Shown in pieces: positions 16,073 through 25,595 of a stretch of DNA of 64,000 nucleotides. The position numbers and the translations under genes are program-made. This DNA is from Chryseobacterium gleum (GTDB lineage: Bacteria; Bacteroidota; Bacteroidia; Flavobacteriales; Weeksellaceae), in NCBI RefSeq assembly GCF_900636535.1, contig NZ_LR134289.1:3737001-3801000 (forward strand). The letters are read 5' to 3'. Below the pieces are notes generated by a model. It did no database searches, had not been told where the DNA came from, and saw nothing but the letters and a program-made list of their open reading frames with translations. Numbering within the stretch: position 1 is the stretch's first letter; every line of letters begins with the position of its first letter.

Positions 16073-16774
16073 TTAATTATAGGTTTTAAACTGATCTACA
16101 TTTCCGACAAAGTTAACAGGCTTGTTAGACCTAAATTTTTTAAAAAAGATATTAAAGTTGACTCTCTTAATATCTGCAGGCATTATAGTTGTTTTTCCTC
16201 CATTACCATTTACGAATTTTGATACATTATTCATTAAATTATTCCATGTAGCATCTGCTATGTTCAAATAATCTAAAACCGTACATTCTTTACCGTTCCA
16301 AAATGATATAAAATCTTTAGGCCAAACTCTATCTATAGCTCGAGCAAAAAATCGATAGTTTCCTTCTTTATCTTTATGTATTCCAAACTGTCTGTGACCA
16401 GAAAATGGTTGTGTATCACTTTCAGGGGTAAAAACCGTAGTAAAAATCCAACTATCTTGTGAAGATTCACTTTCAAGAACTGCACCATCATCACCTGTTG
16501 TTCTAGCAATAAAATCACCTCCTGCTTTAATTTCAAAAATTGCTCCTCCAAGTTGTTTTTCCCATCGCCTTAGTTCTTCTTTGGGTTGATTAGGGTATGG
16601 TATAAATTCCCAATTTCCACCTATTGTTATTTCTCTACAATTAGATTCAAAAGATACAGTTCCTTTTGATAAAGTTAAAAAATTATCCCTAATTTTTTTA
16701 TATAACATTCCTGCATCAGATAATTGTCCTCCAAAAGTAGGCATTTTATCAATTCGTACTGAAAAATAATCCAT
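16073..16774 (-). CDS. Cassette A protein, candidate effector (233 aa or longer)
   Basis: Unrecognised. It starts MDYFSVRIDKMPTFGGQLSD; the centre has GGAIFEIKAGGDFIARTT and FSGHRQFGIHKDKEG followed by FARAIDRV. The frame continues upstream of the ATG without a stop for about 40 codons (KLLNFQVPKKAVDRL and more) to about 16890, where the 93-aa frame ends. The two may be one gene broken by a frameshift. Close coupling to a four-helix membrane protein suggests an effector/immunity pair. Confidence 0.65.
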   Translation of the reverse strand: MDYFSVRIDKMPTFGGQLSDAGMLYKKIRDNFLTLSKGTVSFESNCREITIGGNWEFIPYPNQPKEELRRWEKQLGGAIFEIKAGGDFIARTTGDDGAVLESESSQDSWIFTTVFTPESDTQPFSGHRQFGIHKDKEGNYRFFARAIDRVWPKDFISFWNGKECTVLDYLNIADATWNNLMNNVSKFVNGNGGKTTIMPADIKRVNFNIFFKKFRSNKPVNFVGNVDQFKTYN

Positions 16775-16875
16775 ATTAACATTTTTACTTTGTTTCTCGT
16801 CGTTGCCTTTAATGAATTGAAGTTTTCCATTAATTGCAGTTAACCGATCAACTGCTTTTTTAGGAACTTGAAAAT

Positions 16876-17157
16876 TTAATAGTTTGACATATATTGTTTA
16901 ATATTATCTTCAACTTTTAGAAGCTCTTCATTGCCTTTAATAATTTGATCATAAAATTCTTTTATACGCTCTATTTTTATATAAGGATTCCTGCTTACAA
17001 TATTGTTTGCTATCTGTGAAAATTTTTTATCATCTTTAAATAAATTATTTATTGTCCCTTTATATTTTTGAGCATTTGGGATATTAGCCCTCTCCTCTCT
17101 CTCTTCATCCGCTATTATTTTGGCTGAATTTATTCCTATTGGTCTATAATTATACAT
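16876..17157 (-). CDS. Cassette A first frame, unknown (93 aa)
   Basis: Helical, charged protein (MYNYRPIGINSAKIIADEER, FYDQIIKGNEELLKVEDN). Its end (VEDNIKQYMSNY, stop) overlaps an open stretch in another frame that runs directly into the 233-aa protein, so this is either a small separate gene or the N-terminal part of a frameshifted ~350-aa gene. It lies immediately after the terminator of the 1275-aa gene. Confidence 0.55.
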   Translation of the reverse strand: MYNYRPIGINSAKIIADEEREERANIPNAQKYKGTINNLFKDDKKFSQIANNIVSRNPYIKIERIKEFYDQIIKGNEELLKVEDNIKQYMSNY

Positions 17158-17183
17158 AATTCATTTTTAACTTTCCCTCAAAC

Positions 17184-17200
17184 TCCTCTTAAAAAGAGGA
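17184..17200 (-). terminator. Hairpin after the 1275-aa gene
   Basis: TCCTCTT and AAGAGGA form a stem with a 3-nt loop, inside a longer imperfect inverted repeat (about 17169-17219). Likely a terminator or a partial attenuator before cassette A. Confidence 0.7.
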
Positions 17201-17227
17201 ATTTGTTGAGAAAGTGGTTAAACATTA

Positions 17228-20200
17228 TTATTTATTGATAATTGTTGTTAATTCTTTTGGCAAAGTTGTTGGATCTGTACTATGATTTAATTGTGTATCT
17301 CTCTGCTCAAAACTTGTTTCAAACTCCAGTTCTTTAGGGTTTTCACAATTATCCGGATTTGTTTCCGGGAAAATTGGCAATGGCTGATCCACTGCAAGCC
17401 CTGTAGACTTATCTTGAAGAATAGTAAGCGTAGTAGGCACTCTGGTAATCCAGTATTTGCCCTGAGGTTCTCCGGTAGGCTGTCTCATTTCGTCCACGAT
17501 ACTCATGTACATTGGGTCGCCGATTACCGGAACAGATCCGCCATTCCAGATCAATCCTGTTTCAAGGAAGAACTGAACGGCTGTTTCGAAACCTGGTTTT
17601 ACGGTAACGATAATCCTTGCCATACCCGCCTGTAAGAAACTTCTGAACAATGGGTCCATACTCTCGCTGATATAGAATTCCTGCCAGCTCTTGCGGTTGG
17701 CCCAATAGTAAGGATAGAAGGTGTAATCCATGATTTCCCATTCAAATGCCTGTTCCATAAACTTGGCAAGGGCTGTATATCTGTCCAGATTTTCATTCAG
17801 GTATACCTGGAAATTATCCATGGTTGTTTTCTCATCAGCACCGTTGGTTGTTTCCTGGCCTAGTGTATAAAGGTAATCCTGTAATAAATAAGCGATACAG
17901 TTGTGCTTTAAGACATCATGTTCCATATAACGGTAGAACGTATCCTGTCTTTCTTTAAGCTGAGCTTCTTTTTCTTTTTGCTCTGCGTCCAGTCTTGCCT
18001 GATCTTCCTGGAATTTGGCATAAGCAGCTTCATAGGCTTTAATAATATCATTAAAACTGTCTGTTTTCCATTTGTTGATAAAGGCATCGCTCAGCTCACA
18101 GTTCACAACGACTTTGATGGTATAACTTCTTACGTTGTGGCCCTTCACCTGGAAAGATACATTACCTGTGATATTGAAACCAGATGATCCTTCGCCAAAA
18201 ACAAGGTCTCCACCACGTTCAGAACGGCCAATCATATCTCCTTTAAAATTAGAGAAGAATACTTCAGAATAACGAGACCCTGACCATCCTCCGCCTCTGT
18301 TTCTTGTTGATACGCAATTGAAACTTGCGTTTTTTCCGGCATAATTGTCCGGGATGGTAAACTGTGTATAATCAATTCCGAAATCATCATTTGTCTGAGG
18401 AACGCTGGAAGCTGTATGAATAACCTGTTTGGTTGCTTCCGGGAATGCTTCTAAAGCTACTCCATATTCCTGAGCCCAATGCTGGATCTGTACAATCGTT
18501 GCGGATTTTGGATCTGCCATTAACCATGGTTCCGGTGCTTTTCTTGGATCTACAGGAGCCTTAAGCACCTGAGCTTTGGCAACAGTAAGAGCCAGACGGT
18601 GTAATCTTGAAGGTTCAGGAACCATAAATTCAAGCATCGTACGCTTGCCATAGTTGTAGATCTGGTTCTTCATTTTCTTGTCGATCCATCTGTAAACTCC
18701 GGTAATGTGCTTAGGCTGTGCTGCCTCAGCGTTATCAGTATTGGTTACTTTTCCTCTGTTATCATATTCATGAACGTTGGTTTCTGTATATTCCTTGATA
18801 ATTTTCTGAACTCTTTCTTCTGAAATTTTGGTAAGAACTCTTTCCATTGCCCTTTCTGTAATTTCCTGAGATTTCATCACAGCCTGTCTTGTACTGTCGT
18901 GCTGAGCGGTATTATTGGCATAGTCCGCTCCGATTTCAAACTTCATAGCGCTGTCATTTCCATAGCTGAATCTTGTGTACGCAGAAATACTTTGCTGCTT
19001 CTCAATTTCTTTCGCAACCTCGGTCTGCATATCCGTTCTGGAAGTTTTGGAAGTGTCTGACATTTTCTCTGTTTCCTGAGATTTGGAAGTGGTATCTGTA
19101 ACTTCAGAATATTCTCTGGAAACGGAAGACTTATGTCTCAGTTCGCTTGCCATAACGTTCTCAATATTGGACACTTCTCCCGGAACATAAGCATGAACAC
19201 TTTGCACTACTTTCATATAATCTGCTACTCCCAATCTTTTGATCCCGAAATTTTTACGTTTTTGGGTTGTACCTGGTTCAGGTGTTCCTGGGTTTTCCAC
19301 TGCTGCACGCTTCAGAGTCAGTATTCCGGTAAGGTTTAGGTCTTCTTTCAGATATTGTGTGGCAATCTCTCCATAAGCCTGGCTTCCGTTATCAAAAATG
19401 ATTTCTATTTTGAAACTAAAGCTGGTTCTGAATCTGTTTACCAAAGTCGCAGGTAAAGTAATCTTATTATCTACCACAGGAATATTGCTGTAGTTTTCTT
19501 CGAAAGTTCCGGCAGCATCTGTTGTAGCCGTAATTTTAGCATTGGCAACACTCCACGAAACATCTTCAACCTCAAAAGAAAAATTAACAAATCCTCTGCT
19601 GCCTGCTACGATATAAGCACTGTGCGCATATAAACTGTATGCCATTGGTGTTCTGGCTGTATTCTGAACCAAAGGTATTGAAGCTCCGCCGATATTGGCA
19701 TACTGCTGTTCCGGAAGAGGGCTGTTTTGAAGTGCCGTCTCCATGGAAGCAGAGATATTGCTTCTTACAACAAGTAAAGCATCAGCATAGCTTTCAATTT
19801 CATCATCAAGAACAATGGTCTGAGCTCCCATTCTTAAGGTATCATGGGAAAGGATCTGTAGGCTGTCTGTATCTTCTGCCAAAGAAGTTAGGCTGGTTGT
19901 AGATTCACCGAAAAGTTCTACAAAAAGGTCGAAAGATTCCGGAGAAAGCTTTGCCTGCAAATCTTCCAAATTGATTTCATTTTTGTACGTAAATACGAAA
20001 GGAGCAACTTCATATTCTTTCAAAGTGCTGTAAAGACGTTCTTTTTCTTCTTCGGACATGTCCGGAGTGATTTTACTGTCTACTTCGGCCAACTTTCTGT
20101 CATACAGTTCCAAACGTTCTTTGTTTTCTGCCATATATTTGGAATACTCGGCCTGGTAGGCTTGATATCTGGATTTATAGAACTTTTTCTGAAGTTTTTC

Positions 20201-21055
20201 CAGCTCGGAATTCAGTGTGTTCAGAGATTCTTTTCTGTGGATGGCTTTACTGGATACAAAAGAAGCTCTTGCTTCAGATTCTAATCTCTGAACTGTTCTT
20301 GCTGCCAAAGCGGGTTCAGAACCTTCAGCGTTTACAGATGAAACTAAAGAAGCCGTTTCCGTATCTTCTGAAAATAGAATAGTAGGAAGTATGATTTTTC
20401 CATCCATTGCTTTTTCCAATGGTTTTTCCCCATTAATTTTGATGATTTCCGGATCCGTAAGATCCTGATTGCTGGCAAAACCGAGCTGAATAGCCATTAA
20501 AATGTGGCTGATTGCTTCTTTAATATAGAAATCTCCCTGGGTAACAATCTGATAGATATAATTATTCCAAAGCTGGGAAAATATAGCAATCCCTTCTGCG
20601 TTTAGCTGTCTGTTGGTGTTAATAAGGCTTTTGTAATAATCGGTAACGAATGTCCAGTCAGCGCTTTCTAATGTTTCTTTTTTAGAAAGCTTTCTTCCGA
20701 TTACCAGAAGGTCTTTAAATGCTCCTTCTTCGATTTTCTTTTCACTTTCGAATCCGGAATTGTTAAACTCACCGGCAGCTCTTTTCATCGCTGTAAATTT
20801 TAAAGTTTTGGCAGGTCTTCCAACGACTGCTGTGTCAAAAAGACCGGTTACCCCTTTAGGTCTGTGGATAAATCCTAAGTTTTTGTCTTTAATTTCTGTT
20901 AATTGCGGGTTTCTCAGACTTACAAATCTGAAAAGTGATTGTGATGCGTTATTGGTATTCATAGGGTTTGTTTCTTTGTAGTTAATAATTCCTTCTCCTA
21001 TTAAGGATTTTCCGACAGTAAATGCGGATTTTGCTGATGTATTATTTGTTGGCAT
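17228..21055 (-). CDS. Large core protein of the island (1275 aa), unknown
   Basis: I do not recognise the family. There is no signal peptide. Two coiled-coil-like, Glu/Lys-rich stretches are visible (around residues 270-345, LNSELEKLQKKFYKSRYQAY, and around 1045-1090, ARLDAEQKEKEAQLKERQDT). Between them lie beta-rich segments and a Ser/Thr/Glu-rich region (~650-720). The C-terminal ~150 residues are dense in aromatics (YTFYPYYWANRKSWQEFY), and the last 75 recur as an orphan at 15256-15475. It lies 6 bp downstream of the fibre-like gene in one operon. Base composition is ordinary, unlike the AT-rich cassettes below it. A structural or delivery role is inferred. Confidence 0.8.
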   Translation of the reverse strand: MPTNNTSAKSAFTVGKSLIGEGIINYKETNPMNTNNASQSLFRFVSLRNPQLTEIKDKNLGFIHRPKGVTGLFDTAVVGRPAKTLKFTAMKRAAGEFNNSGFESEKKIEEGAFKDLLVIGRKLSKKETLESADWTFVTDYYKSLINTNRQLNAEGIAIFSQLWNNYIYQIVTQGDFYIKEAISHILMAIQLGFASNQDLTDPEIIKINGEKPLEKAMDGKIILPTILFSEDTETASLVSSVNAEGSEPALAARTVQRLESEARASFVSSKAIHRKESLNTLNSELEKLQKKFYKSRYQAYQAEYSKYMAENKERLELYDRKLAEVDSKITPDMSEEEKERLYSTLKEYEVAPFVFTYKNEINLEDLQAKLSPESFDLFVELFGESTTSLTSLAEDTDSLQILSHDTLRMGAQTIVLDDEIESYADALLVVRSNISASMETALQNSPLPEQQYANIGGASIPLVQNTARTPMAYSLYAHSAYIVAGSRGFVNFSFEVEDVSWSVANAKITATTDAAGTFEENYSNIPVVDNKITLPATLVNRFRTSFSFKIEIIFDNGSQAYGEIATQYLKEDLNLTGILTLKRAAVENPGTPEPGTTQKRKNFGIKRLGVADYMKVVQSVHAYVPGEVSNIENVMASELRHKSSVSREYSEVTDTTSKSQETEKMSDTSKTSRTDMQTEVAKEIEKQQSISAYTRFSYGNDSAMKFEIGADYANNTAQHDSTRQAVMKSQEITERAMERVLTKISEERVQKIIKEYTETNVHEYDNRGKVTNTDNAEAAQPKHITGVYRWIDKKMKNQIYNYGKRTMLEFMVPEPSRLHRLALTVAKAQVLKAPVDPRKAPEPWLMADPKSATIVQIQHWAQEYGVALEAFPEATKQVIHTASSVPQTNDDFGIDYTQFTIPDNYAGKNASFNCVSTRNRGGGWSGSRYSEVFFSNFKGDMIGRSERGGDLVFGEGSSGFNITGNVSFQVKGHNVRSYTIKVVVNCELSDAFINKWKTDSFNDIIKAYEAAYAKFQEDQARLDAEQKEKEAQLKERQDTFYRYMEHDVLKHNCIAYLLQDYLYTLGQETTNGADEKTTMDNFQVYLNENLDRYTALAKFMEQAFEWEIMDYTFYPYYWANRKSWQEFYISESMDPLFRSFLQAGMARIIVTVKPGFETAVQFFLETGLIWNGGSVPVIGDPMYMSIVDEMRQPTGEPQGKYWITRVPTTLTILQDKSTGLAVDQPLPIFPETNPDNCENPKELEFETSFEQRDTQLNHSTDPTTLPKELTTIINK

Positions 21056-21061
21056 CTTTGT

Positions 21062-23245
21062 TTATTTTTTTGTATACTCAAGGGTTAGAGTAAATGAGTT
21101 GATACGGGAATAGTCATAATCAGGTATGTTCAATAGTTCGATGATAGCCATTTCCCTTTCGATGGTGATGTAGGCTTTTGTTCGCCATTGGTTACCTGCA
21201 AATGCGGTTTTAAGATCATACCATTCTGTAAACATTTCATTGGAGATAATGGTTTCAAGGTCCGGGAATTCAGGTCTCAAATCGATTTCACCTGTTCTCG
21301 GAATCTGATCCAGATACAAGGTTTTTTTATAAACAGGCTTGCCATTGATCCACTTTCCGCCTGTCAGTTCTTCTTTGGTGCTGTAAGAATGTTGCTTATC
21401 TGCATATTGTTTCTGGATGTAGTCATTTTCCTGTGCATTGTCTCCAAAATAAGTTTTAGAACTTAATCCTCTGGCATTAGAGACTTGATGTTCTACCATA
21501 ACAGGTTCATCTGGATAATTGCTTACCATGATTCCTTTTCCGTCAGAATGATCGGCAAAGCTCGTTAAAGAGGCTCCGGCATTACTTAAACTAAGTTTTG
21601 CACCATATGCTCTTGCCAATATACCGTAATCTTTACTGACATCTAAATTCGATTGTATAGAATTATCTACACTGCCTGATGTGATCAAAACTCCGCTTGG
21701 AAAGAAACCTACCTGGTTTTTAATTCCGTCCTGAGTATTGATTTTATAAAGAAGAGATTCAATTTCCGGTGCTTCGGAATTCTCAAACTGGATATGACCG
21801 GAAACGGGATTGTTCACTTCTGTTCCTGTGAGAGGAATGCAGTTTTGGAAGTCGGAAAGGTTTTTATATCCCAATACATTACCGGAATTCAGAACCGCTA
21901 CTTTTGTATAAGTGTTATCTGCTAAAGGGGTCCTTTTCGCAGAAACAACAGCGTCAAAATCCAAGGTTCTTGCCGCAAAGTCACCACCAATTAAAGGAGT
22001 TACAAGATCATGGCGTCTTGCTACCGGATTTGATTCAATAACCAGTTTGTTAGATGTTGAACCTCCTAACGGGGCATTACAGCCAATAACAACATTGTTG
22101 TCACCCCAAACTCCCATAGCATGAGTAGTAGAAGCGGCATTGTATCCAATGAAAGTATTGTAACCCCATGCGCCGGATCCTGTTGTTTTACCATGAACAT
22201 TTCCGGCAAAAGCACCTAAAAAAGTATTCTGGGTTCCATTAGTTAAGGAATAAGCGGCTCCAAGGCCCAGCGCAGTGTTATTGGAGCCGGCAATATTTTT
22301 GTTTCCTGCCTCATCTCCGATATACGTATTTCCATTTCCTGTTGTTGTTTCAGTTCCCGCCTGTGTTCCGAAAAAGGCATTAAAATTACCTGTTGTAAGT
22401 TTAGTTCCGCTTGACACACCAGTTGCGGTATTCCATCTTCCTGTGGTGGTTTCATTTAAAGCATAAGACCCGAGTGCTACGTTATTTGCTCCAGTGGTTA
22501 ATTTTGATAATGTATTATAACCAATTCCCAGTCCGTAAGCTCCGGTGTGATCTGTATTTAAATTTCCAAACCAGAATGAATAGGTTGTAGGACTGAAATT
22601 AATTTCGCCTGCTCTGCCCTGGCTTGGCTGAAAAATAATAGGCTTGGTTGTTCCGTTACCTCTGTCGATGACATTTTGTAAATTATCATTCCCGCTAAAA
22701 GTGGGCTTATCAGAAAGGTCATTATAACTGCCTGTTACAGCTACTTTTTTCAGGATAACTTTTTCCTGTCCTTCCTGTGACAATGTTACACTTCCATCTG
22801 CATTGGTGTTGGGAATGATACTGAATTCCGAAAGATTAATCTGAAAGGCTGAACCATCATTCTGGGTAATGGTAATAATATTTTGAGAGGCGTCATATAC
22901 TGCGTTTTGAATGCTTATATCACGTGTTACTAAGCTGCTTAAATCTACCGATTTGCTTTGCTGAACACCATTCTCACCTGTATAAAATACTGTTAAGACA
23001 TTTCCGTTCAATTGCGGAGCCTGAATAGAGGTCTGAGTTTCAATTTTATCTTTCCAGAGCTGTGCATTTTGCGGAGTTATATTAGATGCCGTTACATCTG
23101 CTTTTTGAGTGAGATCATAGTCTAGTTTATCAGCCGGAATTTTCTCATCTTTATGCCAGTATGACTCCTGCCACTCCCAGAATTCTTCCTGTACCGGAAT
23201 ATCTCCGTTTTCGAAATATTGCTTTAATTCTTGTTTTGTCTTCAT
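21062..23245 (-). CDS. Phage tail-fibre-like protein (727 aa)
   Basis: Residues 1-45 (ELKQYFENGDIPVQEEFWEW, YWHKDEKIP) form a module shared with the next protein upstream. Then comes a beta-rich stalk with the fibre-type motif VTGSYNDLSDKPTF. Residues ~215-370 are head-like repeats with recurring NT-GxxA/G turns (NNVALGSYALNETTTGRWNT, NTYIGDEAGNKNIAGSNNTA), as in phage fibres and trimeric adhesin heads. The C-terminal ~100 residues resemble a receptor-binding or trimerisation tip. It is in an operon with a 7-bp gap from the 253-frame gene and 6 bp to the core gene. Target binding is inferred. Confidence 0.8.
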   Translation of the reverse strand: MKTKQELKQYFENGDIPVQEEFWEWQESYWHKDEKIPADKLDYDLTQKADVTASNITPQNAQLWKDKIETQTSIQAPQLNGNVLTVFYTGENGVQQSKSVDLSSLVTRDISIQNAVYDASQNIITITQNDGSAFQINLSEFSIIPNTNADGSVTLSQEGQEKVILKKVAVTGSYNDLSDKPTFSGNDNLQNVIDRGNGTTKPIIFQPSQGRAGEINFSPTTYSFWFGNLNTDHTGAYGLGIGYNTLSKLTTGANNVALGSYALNETTTGRWNTATGVSSGTKLTTGNFNAFFGTQAGTETTTGNGNTYIGDEAGNKNIAGSNNTALGLGAAYSLTNGTQNTFLGAFAGNVHGKTTGSGAWGYNTFIGYNAASTTHAMGVWGDNNVVIGCNAPLGGSTSNKLVIESNPVARRHDLVTPLIGGDFAARTLDFDAVVSAKRTPLADNTYTKVAVLNSGNVLGYKNLSDFQNCIPLTGTEVNNPVSGHIQFENSEAPEIESLLYKINTQDGIKNQVGFFPSGVLITSGSVDNSIQSNLDVSKDYGILARAYGAKLSLSNAGASLTSFADHSDGKGIMVSNYPDEPVMVEHQVSNARGLSSKTYFGDNAQENDYIQKQYADKQHSYSTKEELTGGKWINGKPVYKKTLYLDQIPRTGEIDLRPEFPDLETIISNEMFTEWYDLKTAFAGNQWRTKAYITIEREMAIIELLNIPDYDYSRINSFTLTLEYTKK

Positions 23246-23252
23246 ATTTGTT

Positions 23253-23885
23253 CTATCTATAGGTGATTGTAGCAGTAGAAGGAATTCCTGTATTACTTAA
23301 ATCCAGACCGGACGGCGCTGAAACTGTTTTTAGCGAAGGAATTGCAAAAGCATTTTGTCCAACAGATTTTACTGAATCGGGAATGTATAAGTCTTTAATA
23401 ACAGTTGCTCTAGGGCAATAAAATGCTTGTGCCCCAATAGTTGTCAAGCCCTCATTTAGTATAATTTCTTCCAATGAATCTGGTCCATTAATAATATTTT
23501 TTTGATCCCAAAAAGCTTGATCTCTAATAATTTTTAATGTTGAAGGGGTTTTGATACTTTTAATATTTTGTCCTAAGAAAGCAGAGTATCCTATTTCCTC
23601 AAGTCCTTCATTCAAAATTACTTTTATGATTTGATATGACATTCCTGTGTACGCAAATGCACCATCATGGATTTTATTTGTAGCAACAGGAATAGTAAGT
23701 ATAACTGCTGAACTGAGTAGTCCGCTATCATTGAAAAATGGAACTACTTTCTCATAGTTTTCAATAGCGCCTTCAGAAATTTTTTCATTCTTATGCCAAT
23801 AAGAGTCCATCAAAGCCCAGAAATCTTCCTGTACCGGGATATCTCCGTTTTCGAAATATTTTTTTAGTTCTTCTTTTGTTTTCAT
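23253..23885 (-). CDS. BspA-type leucine-rich repeat protein with fibre anchor module
   Basis: I start at ATG 23885 because the paralogous fibre protein begins at the same residue (MKTKEELKKYFENGDIPVQE). About 210 residues: the shared ~40-residue N-terminal module, then BspA-like LRR_5 repeats (IIKVILNEGLEEIGYSAFLG, LEEIILNEGLTTIGAQAFYC, DLYIPDSVKSVGQNAF). Such repeats mediate binding to surfaces. The frame is open upstream to a TTG at 24014, but that lies in the leader downstream of the predicted transcription start at ~24049. First gene of the LRR-fibre-core operon. Confidence 0.8.
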   Translation of the reverse strand: MKTKEELKKYFENGDIPVQEDFWALMDSYWHKNEKISEGAIENYEKVVPFFNDSGLLSSAVILTIPVATNKIHDGAFAYTGMSYQIIKVILNEGLEEIGYSAFLGQNIKSIKTPSTLKIIRDQAFWDQKNIINGPDSLEEIILNEGLTTIGAQAFYCPRATVIKDLYIPDSVKSVGQNAFAIPSLKTVSAPSGLDLSNTGIPSTATITYR

Positions 23886-24055
23886 AAAACGTTGTGTGAT
23901 TTGTTGGTTAATAAATTGATTATATGTCCTGTATTTTGGTATAACAGGCTTATAATTGCTATAATTTTCAGACATAGTTCTGGCTGTCCAGCATTTTGTG
24001 AATGGTGAATTCAAAGGTGTTGGAAATGATTAATGAGATTGCTGTTTGTAGATCA

Positions 24056-24089
24056 TAAAGGTAATGTCGGACAGCGTCAGAACTTGTCG
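24056..24089 (-). promoter_or_regulatory. Island promoter/operator, site 3 (LRR-fibre-core operon)
   Basis: Dyad CGACAAGTTCTGACG (24075-24089), 11 bp, -7 box TACCTTTA (24056-24063). The leader is ~165 nt and shares a ~36-nt block (23982-24017) with the leader of the small acidic gene (24320-24354). Confidence 0.82.
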
Positions 24090-24105
24090 TGTTTTAAATT
24101 TTTAC

Positions 24106-24276
24106 TTAAAAAATATCTTCTTCAAGTATTCCTTCTTCAAAATCTTCTCTGAAGAAGTTTTCAATGTCATTGAGATAGTTTTCATAATCCATCTCAGCAT
24201 TTTCGATATCGCTCCATTCTATGGTATAAAGGTCTTCATCGAAGAGGGTATCTGTTTTGTGATCTGGTGTTTCCAT
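24106..24276 (-). CDS. Small acidic protein (56 aa)
   Basis: The frame is open to 24405, but that codon falls inside the predicted -7 box (24403-24410). The first usable ATG is 24276, giving a very acidic 56-residue protein (METPDHKTDTLFDEDLY, then many Glu/Asp ending EEGILEEDIF). No family recognised. Its acidity would suit a DNA-mimic, anti-regulator or chaperone, but nothing in the sequence decides this. It has its own island-type promoter and precedes the next promoter. Confidence 0.55.
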   Translation of the reverse strand: METPDHKTDTLFDEDLYTIEWSDIENAEMDYENYLNDIENFFREDFEEGILEEDIF

Positions 24277-24402
24277 GTTTTGTGTAATTGGGTGTTGGTT
24301 ATATTTTGAACATATTTCAGGCTGTTCAGCATAGGGAAATGTTGAATTCAAAGGCTTTTTAAAGTTTTTATGGATGTTTGTTTTGCGTCTTTTTTGATAC
24401 TC

Positions 24403-24436
24403 CAAAGGTAGCGGGGCGAAACGACAAAACTTGACG
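24403..24436 (-). promoter_or_regulatory. Island promoter/operator, site 4 (small acidic gene)
   Basis: Dyad CGTCAAGTTTTGTCG (24422-24436), 11 bp, -7 box TACCTTTG (24403-24410), a full TAnnTTTG match. Confidence 0.85.
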
Positions 24437-24509
24437 TATTTAAAAAAGATTTTCTAATTTTAAAATATAATCTTTAAAGCTTATATAGGGTTATTATAAG
24501 GTAAAAAGC

Positions 24510-25547
24510 TTATATTTTATTTTTAATGAGTTTCTGAACAATCTGGTTCAGGGTATCTCTGTTATCATCAATATAACTTAATCCTGCTTGTATCAGGTTC
24601 TCAATATTGGATCTTCTTACATTATCCATTGCCGGGGAAGCATTTTTCAATGATGGGTTCAAACGGTAATAATTTTTTTGATTTCTGAATCCCAACGTCT
24701 GAAACATTTGTCCCAGCTGATAATCTACCGTTTCTGCATTGGCAGACATCAAGATATCAATAATAGGATTTACCCAACCTATTTTTCCAGCTTTCTGCAG
24801 TTTTTTAAAAGAGTAAGGTCTTGCTTCTATTCCTGTTCCGATGGAAACAATTATCATATCATTTACTCCCGGATGATTGTCTTTCTGATGGTTTTTTAAC
24901 ACTTCTGCAAAAGGAATTTTTCTGGCTTCTGCATAAGCACATAGCGCTGGATTATTAGCAAACATACCACCATCTATCAGGCTGAAGATCTGTCCATACA
25001 TAGATTTAATCTGAACGGGGCAGAAGTAGGTGGGAGCAGCCGAGGTTGCCCTGCAGACATCTTTCACGTAAAAATTATCTGTGCTGAGATTGGCTTTCCA
25101 TGAGTTGAAAAGCTTTGCCCTTCTGTTCTCTATATCATAACTTGTTATTAAACATGGTTTTATTAATTCTTTTAATTCTAAATTTCCAAAAAAGTCATTT
25201 AAATTCCTTTCAAGTGATTCCTGTGGAATTTTTTCATTCAATAATCCGAATGGATTAACCAGTTTTTCCCAAAAGGAAACCTGGAAGATATCGCCGCCCT
25301 TTTCCGCATACAATTCCAATCCTTTCTGGATAGAATATTTTGCTTTTCGGGTTTCGTCGGGACATAGAATAATAGAAGCAATCAGACCTCCGGTGCTGCT
25401 GCCTGCTACCAGATCAAAATAATCCCCGAGTTTTGCAGTGGGTTTATCATAATACTGGAGCTGTTCTTCTATGTAACGCAGAATAATACAGGTGATGATT
25501 CCTCTTATTCCGCCTCCGTCCAAAGAAAGAATGGTTGTCTTTTTCAT
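24510..25547 (-). CDS. Patatin-like phospholipase
   Basis: 345 residues, no signal peptide. All patatin marks are present: oxyanion loop DGGGIRG (residues 10-16), nucleophile elbow GSSTG (Ser51) and the catalytic Asp of IDGGMFANNP (Asp192). Patatins are Ser-Asp dyad lipid acyl hydrolases. No nucleotide cyclase is nearby, so it is not evidently a CBASS effector. It has its own island-type promoter and a strong leader hairpin. Grouping with a wall-degrading M15 enzyme under one motif suggests controlled membrane damage, by inference. Confidence 0.9.
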   Translation of the reverse strand: MKKTTILSLDGGGIRGIITCIILRYIEEQLQYYDKPTAKLGDYFDLVAGSSTGGLIASIILCPDETRKAKYSIQKGLELYAEKGGDIFQVSFWEKLVNPFGLLNEKIPQESLERNLNDFFGNLELKELIKPCLITSYDIENRRAKLFNSWKANLSTDNFYVKDVCRATSAAPTYFCPVQIKSMYGQIFSLIDGGMFANNPALCAYAEARKIPFAEVLKNHQKDNHPGVNDMIIVSIGTGIEARPYSFKKLQKAGKIGWVNPIIDILMSANAETVDYQLGQMFQTLGFRNQKNYYRLNPSLKNASPAMDNVRRSNIENLIQAGLSYIDDNRDTLNQIVQKLIKNKI

Positions 25548-25595
25548 GTTATTTTTTCATTTTTTAGAAGAAACATTTAGCAACTTTAGACAAGT

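Noticed and set aside
24510..25547. Patatin as a CBASS effector (CapV)
   Set aside because: No nucleotidyltransferase or ancillary CBASS gene lies nearby; the shared promoter links it to the island instead.
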